NCBI GenBank assembly: GCA_022750195.1
Contig: JAKIWE010000001.1
Span: 432,672 to 496,671 of the forward strand
Reading direction: 5' to 3'
Origin: Thermoplasmata archaeon
GTDB taxonomy: Archaea; Thermoplasmatota; Thermoplasmata; Lutacidiplasmatales; UBA184
Length of the DNA: 64,000 nt
Shown here: one piece after another, positions 1-9,038 of the stretch
Layout of the letters: each line of letters begins with the position of its first letter
How positions within the stretch are numbered: the stretch's first letter is position 1
Notes under the pieces: model-generated
Database searches by the model: none
What the model was told of the DNA's origin: nothing
What the model saw: only the letters and a program-made list of their open reading frames with translations
Position numbers and translations under genes: made by a program

Positions 1-3000
1 CAGAGAAGCTTCCGGCCCCGGTCCCCGACCATCCGAGGAAAAGGTTCGAGCCGCTGGGCGTCGCCGAGAACTCTACCGTGGTTCCTGCGGCTCTCCAGCC
101 GCTCGCGGGCGTCGCCGTGCCGGGCCCGGTGGCTCGGACGCTCACGAAGTACTGGGCGTCGTAGGTGACGGAAACGGTCCGATTCGCCGTCACCTGGACC
201 TGCACCGTCGGGGACGCAGGTAGATACTCGGTTAGGCCGCTCGGGGCCAGCGCAGGATAGACGGTCGCCGTGTAGCTGCCCGGAAGAAGGCCGGGCACGG
301 TAAGTTGAGATCCGACCGAGGTCAGGTTCGTTCCGTTAAACCGGACGGTCCACGCCGTGCCGGAGTCGAGCGCAGAGGTCAACTGGAAGGTGACCGAGTA
401 TCTTGGTGCGGGGGGCGCGACCTCCGGGAGGAAGATCGCGGTCTCCGTGATCGGCCCGTTCACGGTGATGGCGCTGTCAGGCACCGTGCCGGAGTAGCTC
501 CCCGGGCCCGAGCCCACCCAACGGTCGAAGACATACCCTGGGTTCGCCAGCGCCGAGAGGGTGACGACCTGTCCGGCCGCCTGCCAACCCGGCAGGGTCA
601 CGGCCAGGGCGCCGGTGGTCGATTGTACCTGGAGGTAGTACTGAGGAACGAACTGGACGAGGGCGGTACCGCCCCCCAAGGCGGTCGTGCTGTAGACGGT
701 GGGGACGTACCGGGTGCCTGGGGTCGTTCCGTTGGCGTACGCGTAGGGCACCTGGAGGGTATACCGACCGAGATTCCCTGAGCTGGCGTACGAGTACAGG
801 TTGCCGATCACGAGGGTACTGGAGTTCGAGGAGTAGCCTACCCCGTTGAGGTTCACCGACCATTCGGTCCCGTTCGGGACGCCGGTCTCCTGCACCGTGA
901 GGTTGAACCGGTCCAGAGCGAGCGGAACGAAACTTGCGACCTCTACGGTCGGGCCCTGCACGGTGATCGTGGCGCTCGCGTTCGGACCGGAGTAGGAGCC
1001 CGCCCCCGAACCGGTCCAGCCGCCCCACGTGTACCCCGGCGACGGGGCGGCGTTGAACGAGACCGACGCACCCGGTTGGTAGAACGTCTGAGCTACGCCT
1101 CGGATCGAGGCCGTCCCCCCCGCTGAGGCGGAGACCTGAACCCGGTAGGCCGCGGTGTAGTTGACGTCGTAGGTATGGCCGGGGGTCACCGACTCGCTCG
1201 ACGACGCGGTGACGGGGGCGAGGGTCGAATCCGCGGTGGCCGAAACGATCGGGGAAGCGAGGATCGAGAAGTTTCCGGGGCGGGTGGTCACGTTGATCCA
1301 CGGTGTGTTCGAGCTGTAGGCGGTGCCGTTGACCTCCAGGCGCCACACGGTCCCCGCCGAGAGTTGGGGGGCGTGGAAGGCCACGATCCCAGGGGCCGCG
1401 GTGACGTTGACGAGGGCGAAGGACAGGTTCACGACCGGCTGCTCGGGAAGGATGAACCGACCGCCCGTATCCGCCCGTCCGAAGTACTCCCATCCGGAGC
1501 GGGAGGAGTTCGCCGTGAGGTTCGAGAGCAGGTGGGGACCTGTCCCGAGGTCGGGGACGGAGAGATTGGTCTGGCCAAGGCCGGAGTACGGAGCGCCGTC
1601 AACGTGGATCGTGAACGTCGAGGTAGTCGGAAGCTCAGGAGCTCGGAACAGCTCCGAATAGGTCCCCGCGCCGGACATCCACGCGGTCTCGTTGACCGGT
1701 CCGTTCATGGTCAGGTTCGCGTTCGGGCCCGTCCCCGTGTAGTTCCCCGGGCCGGTGCCCGTCCAGTAGCCGATCGGCGTGCTCCCGGACAGTCCCAGGT
1801 TCATGTTGCCCACCGAGCTGCCGATGTCGAGGGTCATCCCCTTCGGGAAGAACCAGGGCCCGGGACAACCGCTCGACCCCGAGTAGACCGTGGCGCCGAA
1901 GAAGTAGGTGTAGTCGTACCGGTTGTACTGGAACGACGCGTTCGGGCCGTAGTTCTGCCAGAACAGGCTCAACGAGGGGTTGGCCCGCGGGACGACCTGG
2001 ATCCCGAGCGGATAGAACGTCGTGAAATTGAAGTAGATCGTCGACGGGCCGTTGAAGATCGCCGCGGGGGAGGTCTGCACCAGCGGCGCATCGCTCACGA
2101 CCGGGGCGACGAACGGCGTGAAGCTGCCCGGGCGCGGGAACCCGTATGGCCACTGGATGTAGACAGGACGCCCCTTCGGAACGTCGGTCACCGTGAACGA
2201 CGAGGCGGTCGTGTTCACGCCGACGCCCTGGACGATCGCCGTCCAGGCGGTACCTGCAGTGAGGCCGTTCTCCATGAACGTAAGCGTCGTCGTAGGGCCG
2301 AGGTACGGCACGGAGACGAGGACGGCGGAGATGTCCCAGTTGTTCCCGGTCGTGAAGTTGTATTGCAGGAACGTCAAGGGCATCGCGTACGCCAGCACCG
2401 GCTGGCCCCCCGCTGTGAAGGCGATCGATCCCTGGTAGCCGAGGTAGTTCAGGTAGTCAATCCCCGCGCTCGGGGTGGAGACGTTGACAAGGGACGGGGT
2501 GCTCCAGCTGATCCCGTCCGGGCTCGTCGCGACGTACTGCTCGGTGGACTGCGCGTAGGAGTTGGCGGTGAACGCCGTGAAGCCGCAAGCGCCGTTCGTC
2601 CACGTGAAGTACGTCCACTCTGCGTACACCGTCCCCGAGGGGGAGACGGCGAGACCGGGGTTGAAGTTCGCCTCGCCGAACAGCTGCTGGAAACCGTCGG
2701 CCGCACGAAGCGGAGCGGCCAGCGCGACGGAGGTCGACCAGGTCACGCCGTTCGTCGTAGAGGCCGAGGCAAGGATCGTCGGCCTCGAGTAATCGGCGCC
2801 CGGCACGGTGAAGGCAAACTGGGTGTCGTTCAGGGAGAGATTCACCGACGCGGAGGAGGCGAGATAGAGGCTGCCGGGGGTCGGGCCAAAGGCGATCGAT
2901 GTCGTAGGGTTCTCCTGGAAGAGCCCGTACGCCGAATTTCCGGGCGCCTCCCCGGCCCCCTGAGCGACGAGGTACGGACCCTTCCAGCTCGTGCCGTTGG

Positions 3001-4072
3001 TCGTCGAGGTGACGACCACGATGTCGTAGCCGTACGCCTGCCCGTAGGCGCCCGTACACCAGGCAAGGCAGCTGCGATTGTCCGCGAAGCCGACGGCGAC
3101 CGTGCCGGTCGCGTTGACCGCGATCGACGGGGAGAGGGTGGTGTTCAATTCCGCAGGATCTCCCCTCGGTTCCGTCGGGATCTGCGACGGCCCGTGCCAG
3201 GTCGCCCCGGCGTCGGTCGAGTAAAGGAAGTCCAGCACGACGGGATTGTGGCCGCCGGGGATGGTCAGGGTCCCGTTGCTGTTGTTCTGACTTTCGTTCT
3301 GATAGACGATGTAGACCGACGACCCGAACGCCGCCAGCGCGGGCCGGCTGAGGTTCGCGCCGGTCACCAGGACCTTGCCGTTCGAGAACGTAGTCCCGTT
3401 GGCCGTCGACGAGACGAACGCGATGCTGTCGTTAGAGCGCACGGCGAACGGGTAGATCACTTCCCCATACTGCTGGAACATCTGGGCCCGAGTCGCGTTC
3501 GCCTCGACGTAGGCTCCGAACACGTGACCCGTCGAGGCCGAAGCGAACGACGGCTCAAGGAATTGGTTGTTCGGGCAGGCGGAGGACCCCCCGTCGCCGA
3601 TGAGCTTCGGCGCGGCGAACGATTTCCCGCTATCGGACGAGAGCGCGAATCCGATCTGGATCGTGGAGTTGCCCGCGGCATTGGAACACGTCGAGGGCGT
3701 CTGATTGGTCACGACGGAGAACGCGACGCCGAGGTGACCGTTGGTCAAAGTCATCACGGAAGGGCTCTGGGCCTGCTGAGCACAGAAGCCGGAGCAGATC
3801 CCCGGAAAATCGGCCGAATCGACCGCGGAGGAGTTGTAGAACGGGGAGAACGTCGTGGTGAAGGGGCGGGCCGTTGGGCCTACGGGCGCCGCGGTCGTGG
3901 ATGCCGGCGAGAGATTCGCCAGGTGGGCGGCCGTGGAAGGCGCCGCATGTGTTGAGGAGAGAGTGGCTCCCAGTTGCGTTGAGTTGGTCAGGAGAAGAAC
4001 CAGCAGTACGACGACGAGTGCGAGGACGTTGCTCCGTGAGGGGAGGGCGACGCGTCGGGCATCATCGGGCAT
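1..4072 (-). CDS. Large secreted sialidase-like (BNR) propeller protein, 3' end cut by window edge
   Basis: An open frame of at least 1,357 codons runs from the ATG at 4072 off the left edge without a stop. The N-terminus has a signal peptide or anchor (hydrophobic run at about residues 16-32). Residues about 70-620 have repeated BNR/Asp-box-like strands (SSDSGKSF, YSTDAGATWH, SSTTNGTSW, TSPDGISW), as in sialidase-type beta-propellers. After that come modules such as FMENGLTAGTAW and VQETGVPNGTEW, and InlB-B-repeat-like units (GWTGSGAGSYSG, RWVGSGPGSYSG). N-glycosylation sequons are dense. It is the last of three minus-strand genes with short gaps, probably one operon. Role: cell-surface or exported protein; an enzyme activity cannot be claimed because catalytic residues were not identified. 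Confidence 0.85.
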   Translation of the reverse strand, partial: MPDDARRVALPSRSNVLALVVVLLVLLLTNSTQLGATLSSTHAAPSTAAHLANLSPASTTAAPVGPTARPFTTTFSPFYNSSAVDSADFPGICSGFCAQQAQSPSVMTLTNGHLGVAFSVVTNQTPSTCSNAAGNSTIQIGFALSSDSGKSFAAPKLIGDGGSSACPNNQFLEPSFASASTGHVFGAYVEANATRAQMFQQYGEVIYPFAVRSNDSIAFVSSTANGTTFSNGKVLVTGANLSRPALAAFGSSVYIVYQNESQNNSNGTLTIPGGHNPVVLDFLYSTDAGATWHGPSQIPTEPRGDPAELNTTLSPSIAVNATGTVAVGFADNRSCLAWCTGAYGQAYGYDIVVVTSTTNGTSWKGPYLVAQGAGEAPGNSAYGLFQENPTTSIAFGPTPGSLYLASSASVNLSLNDTQFAFTVPGADYSRPTILASASTTNGVTWSTSVALAAPLRAADGFQQLFGEANFNPGLAVSPSGTVYAEWTYFTWTNGACGFTAFTANSYAQSTEQYVATSPDGISWSTPSLVNVSTPSAGIDYLNYLGYQGSIAFTAGGQPVLAYAMPLTFLQYNFTTGNNWDISAVLVSVPYLGPTTTLTFMENGLTAGTAWTAIVQGVGVNTTASSFTVTDVPKGRPVYIQWPYGFPRPGSFTPFVAPVVSDAPLVQTSPAAIFNGPSTIYFNFTTFYPLGIQVVPRANPSLSLFWQNYGPNASFQYNRYDYTYFFGATVYSGSSGCPGPWFFPKGMTLDIGSSVGNMNLGLSGSTPIGYWTGTGPGNYTGTGPNANLTMNGPVNETAWMSGAGTYSELFRAPELPTTSTFTIHVDGAPYSGLGQTNLSVPDLGTGPHLLSNLTANSSRSGWEYFGRADTGGRFILPEQPVVNLSFALVNVTAAPGIVAFHAPQLSAGTVWRLEVNGTAYSSNTPWINVTTRPGNFSILASPIVSATADSTLAPVTASSSESVTPGHTYDVNYTAAYRVQVSASAGGTASIRGVAQTFYQPGASVSFNAAPSPGYTWGGWTGSGAGSYSGPNASATITVQGPTVEVASFVPLALDRFNLTVQETGVPNGTEWSVNLNGVGYSSNSSTLVIGNLYSYASSGNLGRYTLQVPYAYANGTTPGTRYVPTVYSTTALGGGTALVQFVPQYYLQVQSTTGALAVTLPGWQAAGQVVTLSALANPGYVFDRWVGSGPGSYSGTVPDSAITVNGPITETAIFLPEVAPPAPRYSVTFQLTSALDSGTAWTVRFNGTNLTSVGSQLTVPGLLPGSYTATVYPALAPSGLTEYLPASPTVQVQVTANRTVSVTYDAQYFVSVRATGPGTATPASGWRAAGTTVEFSATPSGSNLFLGWSGTGAGSFS

Positions 4073-4228
4073 GGCGGCTCAGGCGGAGACGTGGGTGATA
4101 AGCCTCACTCCGCCCGACGCATGCGATGCTCGTCTATCGAGGGCGAGCGACCGCGGTGCGAGGGGAAGTGTGGCGGCCCTAACCACCCGGGACACCCCGG
4201 TCGCGTTCCGGGCGGCGGACGGGAGTCG

Positions 4229-6589
4229 CTAGCCGGGCACGATGCTCGAACTCTCCGGGGACAGGGCGGACGAAGACCACGTCGACGAACCGAAACAGCC
4301 GCTGAGCAACGCGATACCGAGCAAGGTGATCGGCAGGAACACCCACGCCAGGAAGAAAGGGCTCCAAGAGGTCGTCGGGGCCATGGCGGCCCCAACGATC
4401 AGCCCCGTGAGCGGGTTCCATGGGAGCAACGCGGCACCGAGTCGAGCGCGGCGGTCCGAGGCGTTTCTCCTCAAGACCACCTCGGCGTCGGCCGGAGGAG
4501 TGGCCGTCGCCGAGACCGATTGTTCCAGACCCAGGTGGTAGAGGGTGCGCAGTATGCCGAACAGTACGACGGCGACCACTACGCCAACAGCGGCGGGAGA
4601 CGGCCCGGAAACAACCGGGCCATTGGGTGGGCTGACTCCGGCGGCGCTCCCGCTCCAGAGGGCGGTACCGAGCGCAACGACGACCGCGACTCCGGCCGCC
4701 CAGCTGGCGTACGCGAAGTAGCTCGCCGTTCGAATCTGCTCGAACTCGCGACCTACGGGGCCCGACGCCATGCCCCCGAAGAGTTGGTCCTCGGAAACAC
4801 CGTGCATCCGCTGAAGTCGAGCTCGGAGAATGTGATGGATCGGGAAGGTGATCAGAGGCCCCCCGATCCCCCCGAACAACACCGCGAGCTCCACACCGGA
4901 AGGGACGGGCCGTTGATCCGGCAGGAACGCAAGCACGGCGAGCGGTATCCAGACGGCCGCCCAGGCCCCGAGACTGGCGAGGTAGGCGAGGCGAACGGTG
5001 CGGAGGGACTCCCCGTTCTCGGAGCGCGGCTCTCCAGCCTCCGGTGCGCGCCGTTCGGGGTTCACGTTCGGGGTGCCACGGCGAGGGAAGGAGACCACCG
5101 TCGCGATGAGAACGAGTCCGCCGATCCCGGTGATGATCGCAGCAACAGAGTTCAGGGCCGCCGTCCCCAGGGAGGCGCCCTGAGTGTACGAGTACGCCGC
5201 AAGCCCCTCGGCCGATGAGCAACCGGTGAAGCAGACTGATGTCCCGACGGACGCCGAGCCCGCGGTCGGTGCGCCCGGGGGCAACCCTCCGTAGGAACCG
5301 CAGCCTGGGTAGCAACCCCCTCCGGCCGCGCCGATCGCCGCCCACCACCCCCCGCCATCGATCAGCGCGACGATCGGCAGAGCGGGGCCGGAAGGGAGGA
5401 GCGCGGAGCCCACCGGAACGTGGCACGACTGGCTTACCCGGCCGTGGGCGACGTCGAACTGCCAGCAGTCGACCCCGAGGTTATCGGAGGTGGTCGCCGC
5501 GATCTCAACGTCTCCCGGGCCTCGAGCGACGAGACCGACCACCCGTGGGAGGACACCGATTCCGCCGCCGTCCGTCTGGAGCTGGTCGAACGGGATCGCC
5601 GTATACGGCGGGGAGGTCAGAGGGATCAGGTAGGTCGGGGTCAGAAGGTAGGCGGGCCTCCCCGGGTCGCCCTGGAGGGTCCAGCTCGACGGCGCCGGGA
5701 TCTCCGTGACGGCCGAGAAACCGCCCGGGCCCCGGTTCGAGAGCTCCCAAAGGCCGAGCATTCTCGTCCCGCTCGTCGCCGAGCTCATCGGGAACCCGAC
5801 GAGGAGTCCGTTCTCCTCCGGCGCCATTTCCAATCCGGAGCCGGTCGTGACCGAATCGTTCGGGCCCGCGAGCTCCTGAAGGTACGGCCAGCTTCCGCCC
5901 CCGTCTCGACTCGAAAGGGCTCCGACTCGTCCGACCTGGGACGAGCAATCGGTGGTCGTCCCGAGCCAAGCGACGGCCGCCGCAGAGCCCTCGATCCCAG
6001 CTTGGAGGGAACTGACGCTCAGATTGCCGGTGGGGAAGGTCGTGGTGTTCCACGTGAGTCCGCCGTCCACGCTGGACGCGACGAGGATGGTCGAGTTCGT
6101 GCCGCACTGCCCCGCCTGCGCGACGAACTGGGGACCGGGGACGTACGGGGGATACCCCGTGTAGACGGAGAGCGTCCCGCCGGTCGCCGCCGTCAGGATC
6201 AGAGCGTTCGCGTCGACCGCCACCGCCGCGTACTCCCACGGGGCTCCCCCGGCCACCGCCGAGTACGGGACCGGACTGGCGGCCCAGTCGACCCCGCGGT
6301 CGTGGCTCGTCTCGAGGAGGATCGAACCGCCGTTGTCGGAGGCCGCGTAGAGCGTGTCCCCTGAGGAGGCGAGAGCGAAAAACGAGCCCGAAGTCGCAAG
6401 CGAACTGACGTGGTAGCCGGGGGTGGAACCGTTGCCGATCGCCAGGGTCAATCCGCCCAGGAGGAGGACGGTCGCGAGCGTTACAGCCGCGGGTCGGCGC
6501 AACGGCCGATTCGGGAAAGCCCGACGATGCCGACCCCTTTCTCCCGGACCTCCCACCCCTGGCCCACGCGTTGCTTCGCTGGATTCCAC
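4229..6589 (-). CDS. Secreted propeller domain fused to a polytopic membrane domain
   Basis: About 786 aa. I chose the GTG at 6589, preceded by a purine-rich GGAGAGAGGG, because the frame upstream is Arg/Pro-rich and overlaps the preceding gene. An N-terminal membrane segment (about residues 35-55) is followed by a sialidase-like propeller with Asp-box strands (TSHDRGVDW, SSVDGGLTW, SSRDGGGSW) to about residue 430. The C-terminal 280 residues contain about six or seven membrane segments. The combination suggests an exported sensor or surface domain tied to a membrane module, but no family is recognised for the membrane part. It lies 16 bases after the upstream gene, consistent with an operon. 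Confidence 0.8.
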   Translation of the reverse strand: MESSEATRGPGVGGPGERGRHRRAFPNRPLRRPAAVTLATVLLLGGLTLAIGNGSTPGYHVSSLATSGSFFALASSGDTLYAASDNGGSILLETSHDRGVDWAASPVPYSAVAGGAPWEYAAVAVDANALILTAATGGTLSVYTGYPPYVPGPQFVAQAGQCGTNSTILVASSVDGGLTWNTTTFPTGNLSVSSLQAGIEGSAAAVAWLGTTTDCSSQVGRVGALSSRDGGGSWPYLQELAGPNDSVTTGSGLEMAPEENGLLVGFPMSSATSGTRMLGLWELSNRGPGGFSAVTEIPAPSSWTLQGDPGRPAYLLTPTYLIPLTSPPYTAIPFDQLQTDGGGIGVLPRVVGLVARGPGDVEIAATTSDNLGVDCWQFDVAHGRVSQSCHVPVGSALLPSGPALPIVALIDGGGWWAAIGAAGGGCYPGCGSYGGLPPGAPTAGSASVGTSVCFTGCSSAEGLAAYSYTQGASLGTAALNSVAAIITGIGGLVLIATVVSFPRRGTPNVNPERRAPEAGEPRSENGESLRTVRLAYLASLGAWAAVWIPLAVLAFLPDQRPVPSGVELAVLFGGIGGPLITFPIHHILRARLQRMHGVSEDQLFGGMASGPVGREFEQIRTASYFAYASWAAGVAVVVALGTALWSGSAAGVSPPNGPVVSGPSPAAVGVVVAVVLFGILRTLYHLGLEQSVSATATPPADAEVVLRRNASDRRARLGAALLPWNPLTGLIVGAAMAPTTSWSPFFLAWVFLPITLLGIALLSGCFGSSTWSSSALSPESSSIVPG

Positions 6590-6605
6590 GGTTCCCTCTC
6601 TCCAC

Positions 6606-7262
6606 CTACAACATGTGGCTAAGCGGGTCGGAGTCGTCGCTGGCGGGAGGTTGGACCGTCGCATCGACGACCGGCGGCGGAAGAGACGAGGTGGGTGGGG
6701 TGGGGGGCCGCGGCAGGTCCCCCTTCCTCCGCCTTGCCGCAATCCCGACGGCGACCGCCACGACTACGACCACCAAGAAACCCGCCGTGAAGAGCCAGAA
6801 CGACGGCGCGAGCGGCTGGGTCGCAGCGGCGCCGGCGGTCGGCGCGTGAGATGGGCTCGGGGTGGTCAAGAGGACGAGGACGGTGACCCCCTTGCCCGCC
6901 ACCACAAACGTTCCGTTCGCCGACCAGTTTCCTGGGAAAGCGGCGGACGCCGCGGAGTAGCTGAAGCTCCCGTTCGACTCGACGAGCTGCAGCGAGGAGG
7001 CCGTGGAGTTCCAGGTGTGGCCGAGGAGCGTGAGGTTCCATGCCGCGCCCTGGGGAAGCCCGTGCTCGGTGAAATTCACCGGATAGGTAGCGGCCGAACT
7101 TGGCGACACCGCGGGTTCGCCGAAGTTGAGGAGGGTGGTCGGGCCCGAGGCGGTCCCTGAGCTCGGTGCCGAGGAGAGAGCGGCGAACAGGGTGAGCACC
7201 AGCGCCCCGCCAACCAGCAGGGCCCGGCCGAACGAGAGCCGCACGGATCCAGGACGGGCCAT
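6606..7262 (-). CDS. Secreted single-pass protein with one F-x-E-x-GLP-type module
   Basis: 218 aa from the ATG at 7262 (a TTG lies directly before it). Signal peptide at about residues 12-35, then a module beginning NFTEHGLPQGAAWNLTL, the same module type repeated in several larger proteins of this window, then a C-terminal membrane helix (about 150-175) and a Pro-rich cytoplasmic tail. First gene of a likely three-gene minus-strand operon of surface proteins. Function unknown; a cell-envelope role is inferred. Confidence 0.75.
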   Translation of the reverse strand: MARPGSVRLSFGRALLVGGALVLTLFAALSSAPSSGTASGPTTLLNFGEPAVSPSSAATYPVNFTEHGLPQGAAWNLTLLGHTWNSTASSLQLVESNGSFSYSAASAAFPGNWSANGTFVVAGKGVTVLVLLTTPSPSHAPTAGAAATQPLAPSFWLFTAGFLVVVVVAVAVGIAARRRKGDLPRPPTPPTSSLPPPVVDATVQPPASDDSDPLSHML

Positions 7263-7355
7263 CAACTCTCCGAAGGCGGAGGGGGGGTTTCAACGGGTCT
7301 ACAAGTTATTGAGAGGAACTTGTACCGCCATTGCCTCGGGGACCTCGGGGGAAGC

Positions 7356-8363
7356 GTGCGAGACCTTACGCCCGCCGAGCATCGGACCGTTCTGTCGATC
7401 CTAGCGTACCCCCGAGGGACCGAGCGTCAGCGCATTCGGTTCTCTAGTCTCCCTACCTCGACGTACAACGTCGCTCGTCGGAGAGTATTCAGCGAAGGGT
7501 GGCTCCGCGACATCTCGATCCCGAACCCGGGGCCCTGCGGACTAAAAGGCGTCGATTTCGCACTCGGGAGGCCGACCGTTTCTCAGCGGCAAGCGATCGT
7601 GAGGGGCTGGGGGAGCGATCCTGAGTGCGCGCTCTTCTGGTCTGGGGTCCACGCGCTCTTTGGCGTCTTCTTTCGGCAAGAGGCCGCCGCACCCGCGTCG
7701 GGGGTCGAGACCGGTGAGGAGTCCGACGTGCAGTGGATCCGGACCGGTCCGGCGGTCGGAATCATTCCGGTTTACTTCGACTACTCAGGACTGTGGGCGC
7801 GGTTCGGCGGCCAGCCCCGACCGGGGCGATACCCCGTCGGCCTCGCCCTGTCTTCGCCACGGGCGAGCTCGAGGGCCCTTTCGGACGCCCAACGATGGAT
7901 GGCGTCGGTCGAACCGGACCGCTCGTCGCCGGGCCCGTGGGGGAAGCTCACCCGTCGGGCTCGCGCGGACGACGAGAGACGCGACGAGGAGGTGATCCAG
8001 TCGCGCACAGTACTTCGGCACTCGCTTGTTCCACCGTTCGATGGTCGGCGGATCGGGGAGGTCATCTTCATCCGGGGGAAGCTCCGAACCCCCTCGAGCC
8101 CCACCCAATTCTTCAATCTGCTCACGAACGAGTGCGGGGTGTATCCGTTCTTGTTTGCCGAATCCGGCGGGCAGGTGCTGCTCGCCGGCCTAGGGCAAAC
8201 CAACGCGACCAAACCCGGTCGAGTCCCGGTCCCCTCGGCGCGCCGACCCGTCATGTCGGTCGTGGACCACCACCTCGACAGGGCCGAAGTGCTCGTTGAA
8301 CCGGTCGAGGCCCTCGAAGAGCTGATCCAGCATCGGTACCCAGCTCGATTTCCTGGGACCTAA
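7356..8363 (+). CDS. Hypothetical protein with possible N-terminal winged-helix region
   Basis: 335 aa from the GTG at 7356; a TTG at 7320 in the same frame is the alternative start. The N-terminal 65 residues (LTPAEHRTVLSILAYP, then an STYNVARRRVF helix and GWLRDISIPNP) read like a winged helix-turn-helix. The rest is a soluble alpha/beta region with no motif I recognise. It is divergent from the surface-protein operon. It could be a regulator of the neighbouring surface genes, but that is inference from position only. Confidence 0.6.
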   Translation: MRDLTPAEHRTVLSILAYPRGTERQRIRFSSLPTSTYNVARRRVFSEGWLRDISIPNPGPCGLKGVDFALGRPTVSQRQAIVRGWGSDPECALFWSGVHALFGVFFRQEAAAPASGVETGEESDVQWIRTGPAVGIIPVYFDYSGLWARFGGQPRPGRYPVGLALSSPRASSRALSDAQRWMASVEPDRSSPGPWGKLTRRARADDERRDEEVIQSRTVLRHSLVPPFDGRRIGEVIFIRGKLRTPSSPTQFFNLLTNECGVYPFLFAESGGQVLLAGLGQTNATKPGRVPVPSARRPVMSVVDHHLDRAEVLVEPVEALEELIQHRYPARFPGT

Positions 8364-8533
8364 AACGTCGGCCGCTCCGACCGACGGTGCCGGCCAGTCT
8401 TAGGAGCGACTGCCCCCGGCGGAAATTGAGCGAGGCCCGACACAAGGGGGCCCCCGGGCCGCTCCCTCCATCGAGGGACCGAACGATTCGTCTCGCCGAC
8501 ACGCGGCCAGCGAGGAGGCCCGAGAACGCTAGA

Positions 8534-8968
8534 TCAACACAGGACGGACGGCGTTCTTGGATCCTCCAAATCGGAGCCTCGCCAGTAATACCCGTGCACC
8601 TCGCGGTACACGCGGAAGAACCACGAACCGGCCAACCCCAGCATCACGGCAGCGAGGAGCCCCTCCTCGAGCGCGAAGTAGGCGGTTGGAAGGACGGTGC
8701 AGTGCAGGCGGCCGCAGACGATCACCTCGTGCCCGTAGTCGAGGGCAGGGACGATCGCAAAGACGAACCAAAGCACGATCAGCGCGATCCCGGAGATCAC
8801 CCGGGACTGCGCGCGGCTCGTGAGCGCGGACCACCCGCGGGTTTCCGCCTCGTACCAGGGCTTTCGGTCGATCTCCGCCGGAGGCAGAGCCACGTCGGCG
8901 GTCACGCGGTTCCGGCATTTGAACCTGGGCCCGTCCGAGCCGAGGAGCGGATCGAGAGGTTCCAGCAC
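8534..8968 (-). CDS. Small membrane protein, unknown family
   Basis: About 144 aa from a GTG at 8968. The start is uncertain; the frame stays open to 9367, but that part overlaps the next gene and has an Arg/Pro-rich composition typical of a shadow frame. Two strong hydrophobic segments are present (SGIALIVLWFVFAIVPAL and a second around LLAAVMLGLAGSWFF), with a Cys pair (VCGRLHC) between them. It lies directly downstream of the large surface protein on the same strand. Confidence 0.55.
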   Translation of the reverse strand: MLEPLDPLLGSDGPRFKCRNRVTADVALPPAEIDRKPWYEAETRGWSALTSRAQSRVISGIALIVLWFVFAIVPALDYGHEVIVCGRLHCTVLPTAYFALEEGLLAAVMLGLAGSWFFRVYREVHGYYWRGSDLEDPRTPSVLC

Positions 8969-9038
8969 CCATGTCCGGGTTCCCTCTTTCCGAGGAACGC
9001 CCCGGGGGCCCACCCTGCGCCGAGTTGCCCCGCTGACG

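Noticed and set aside
1175-3955. A 926-codon plus-strand open frame
   Set aside because: Its translation is Arg/Gly/Val-rich without hydrophobic core pattern. The minus strand of the same DNA encodes a coherent secreted sialidase-like protein with a signal peptide and repeats.
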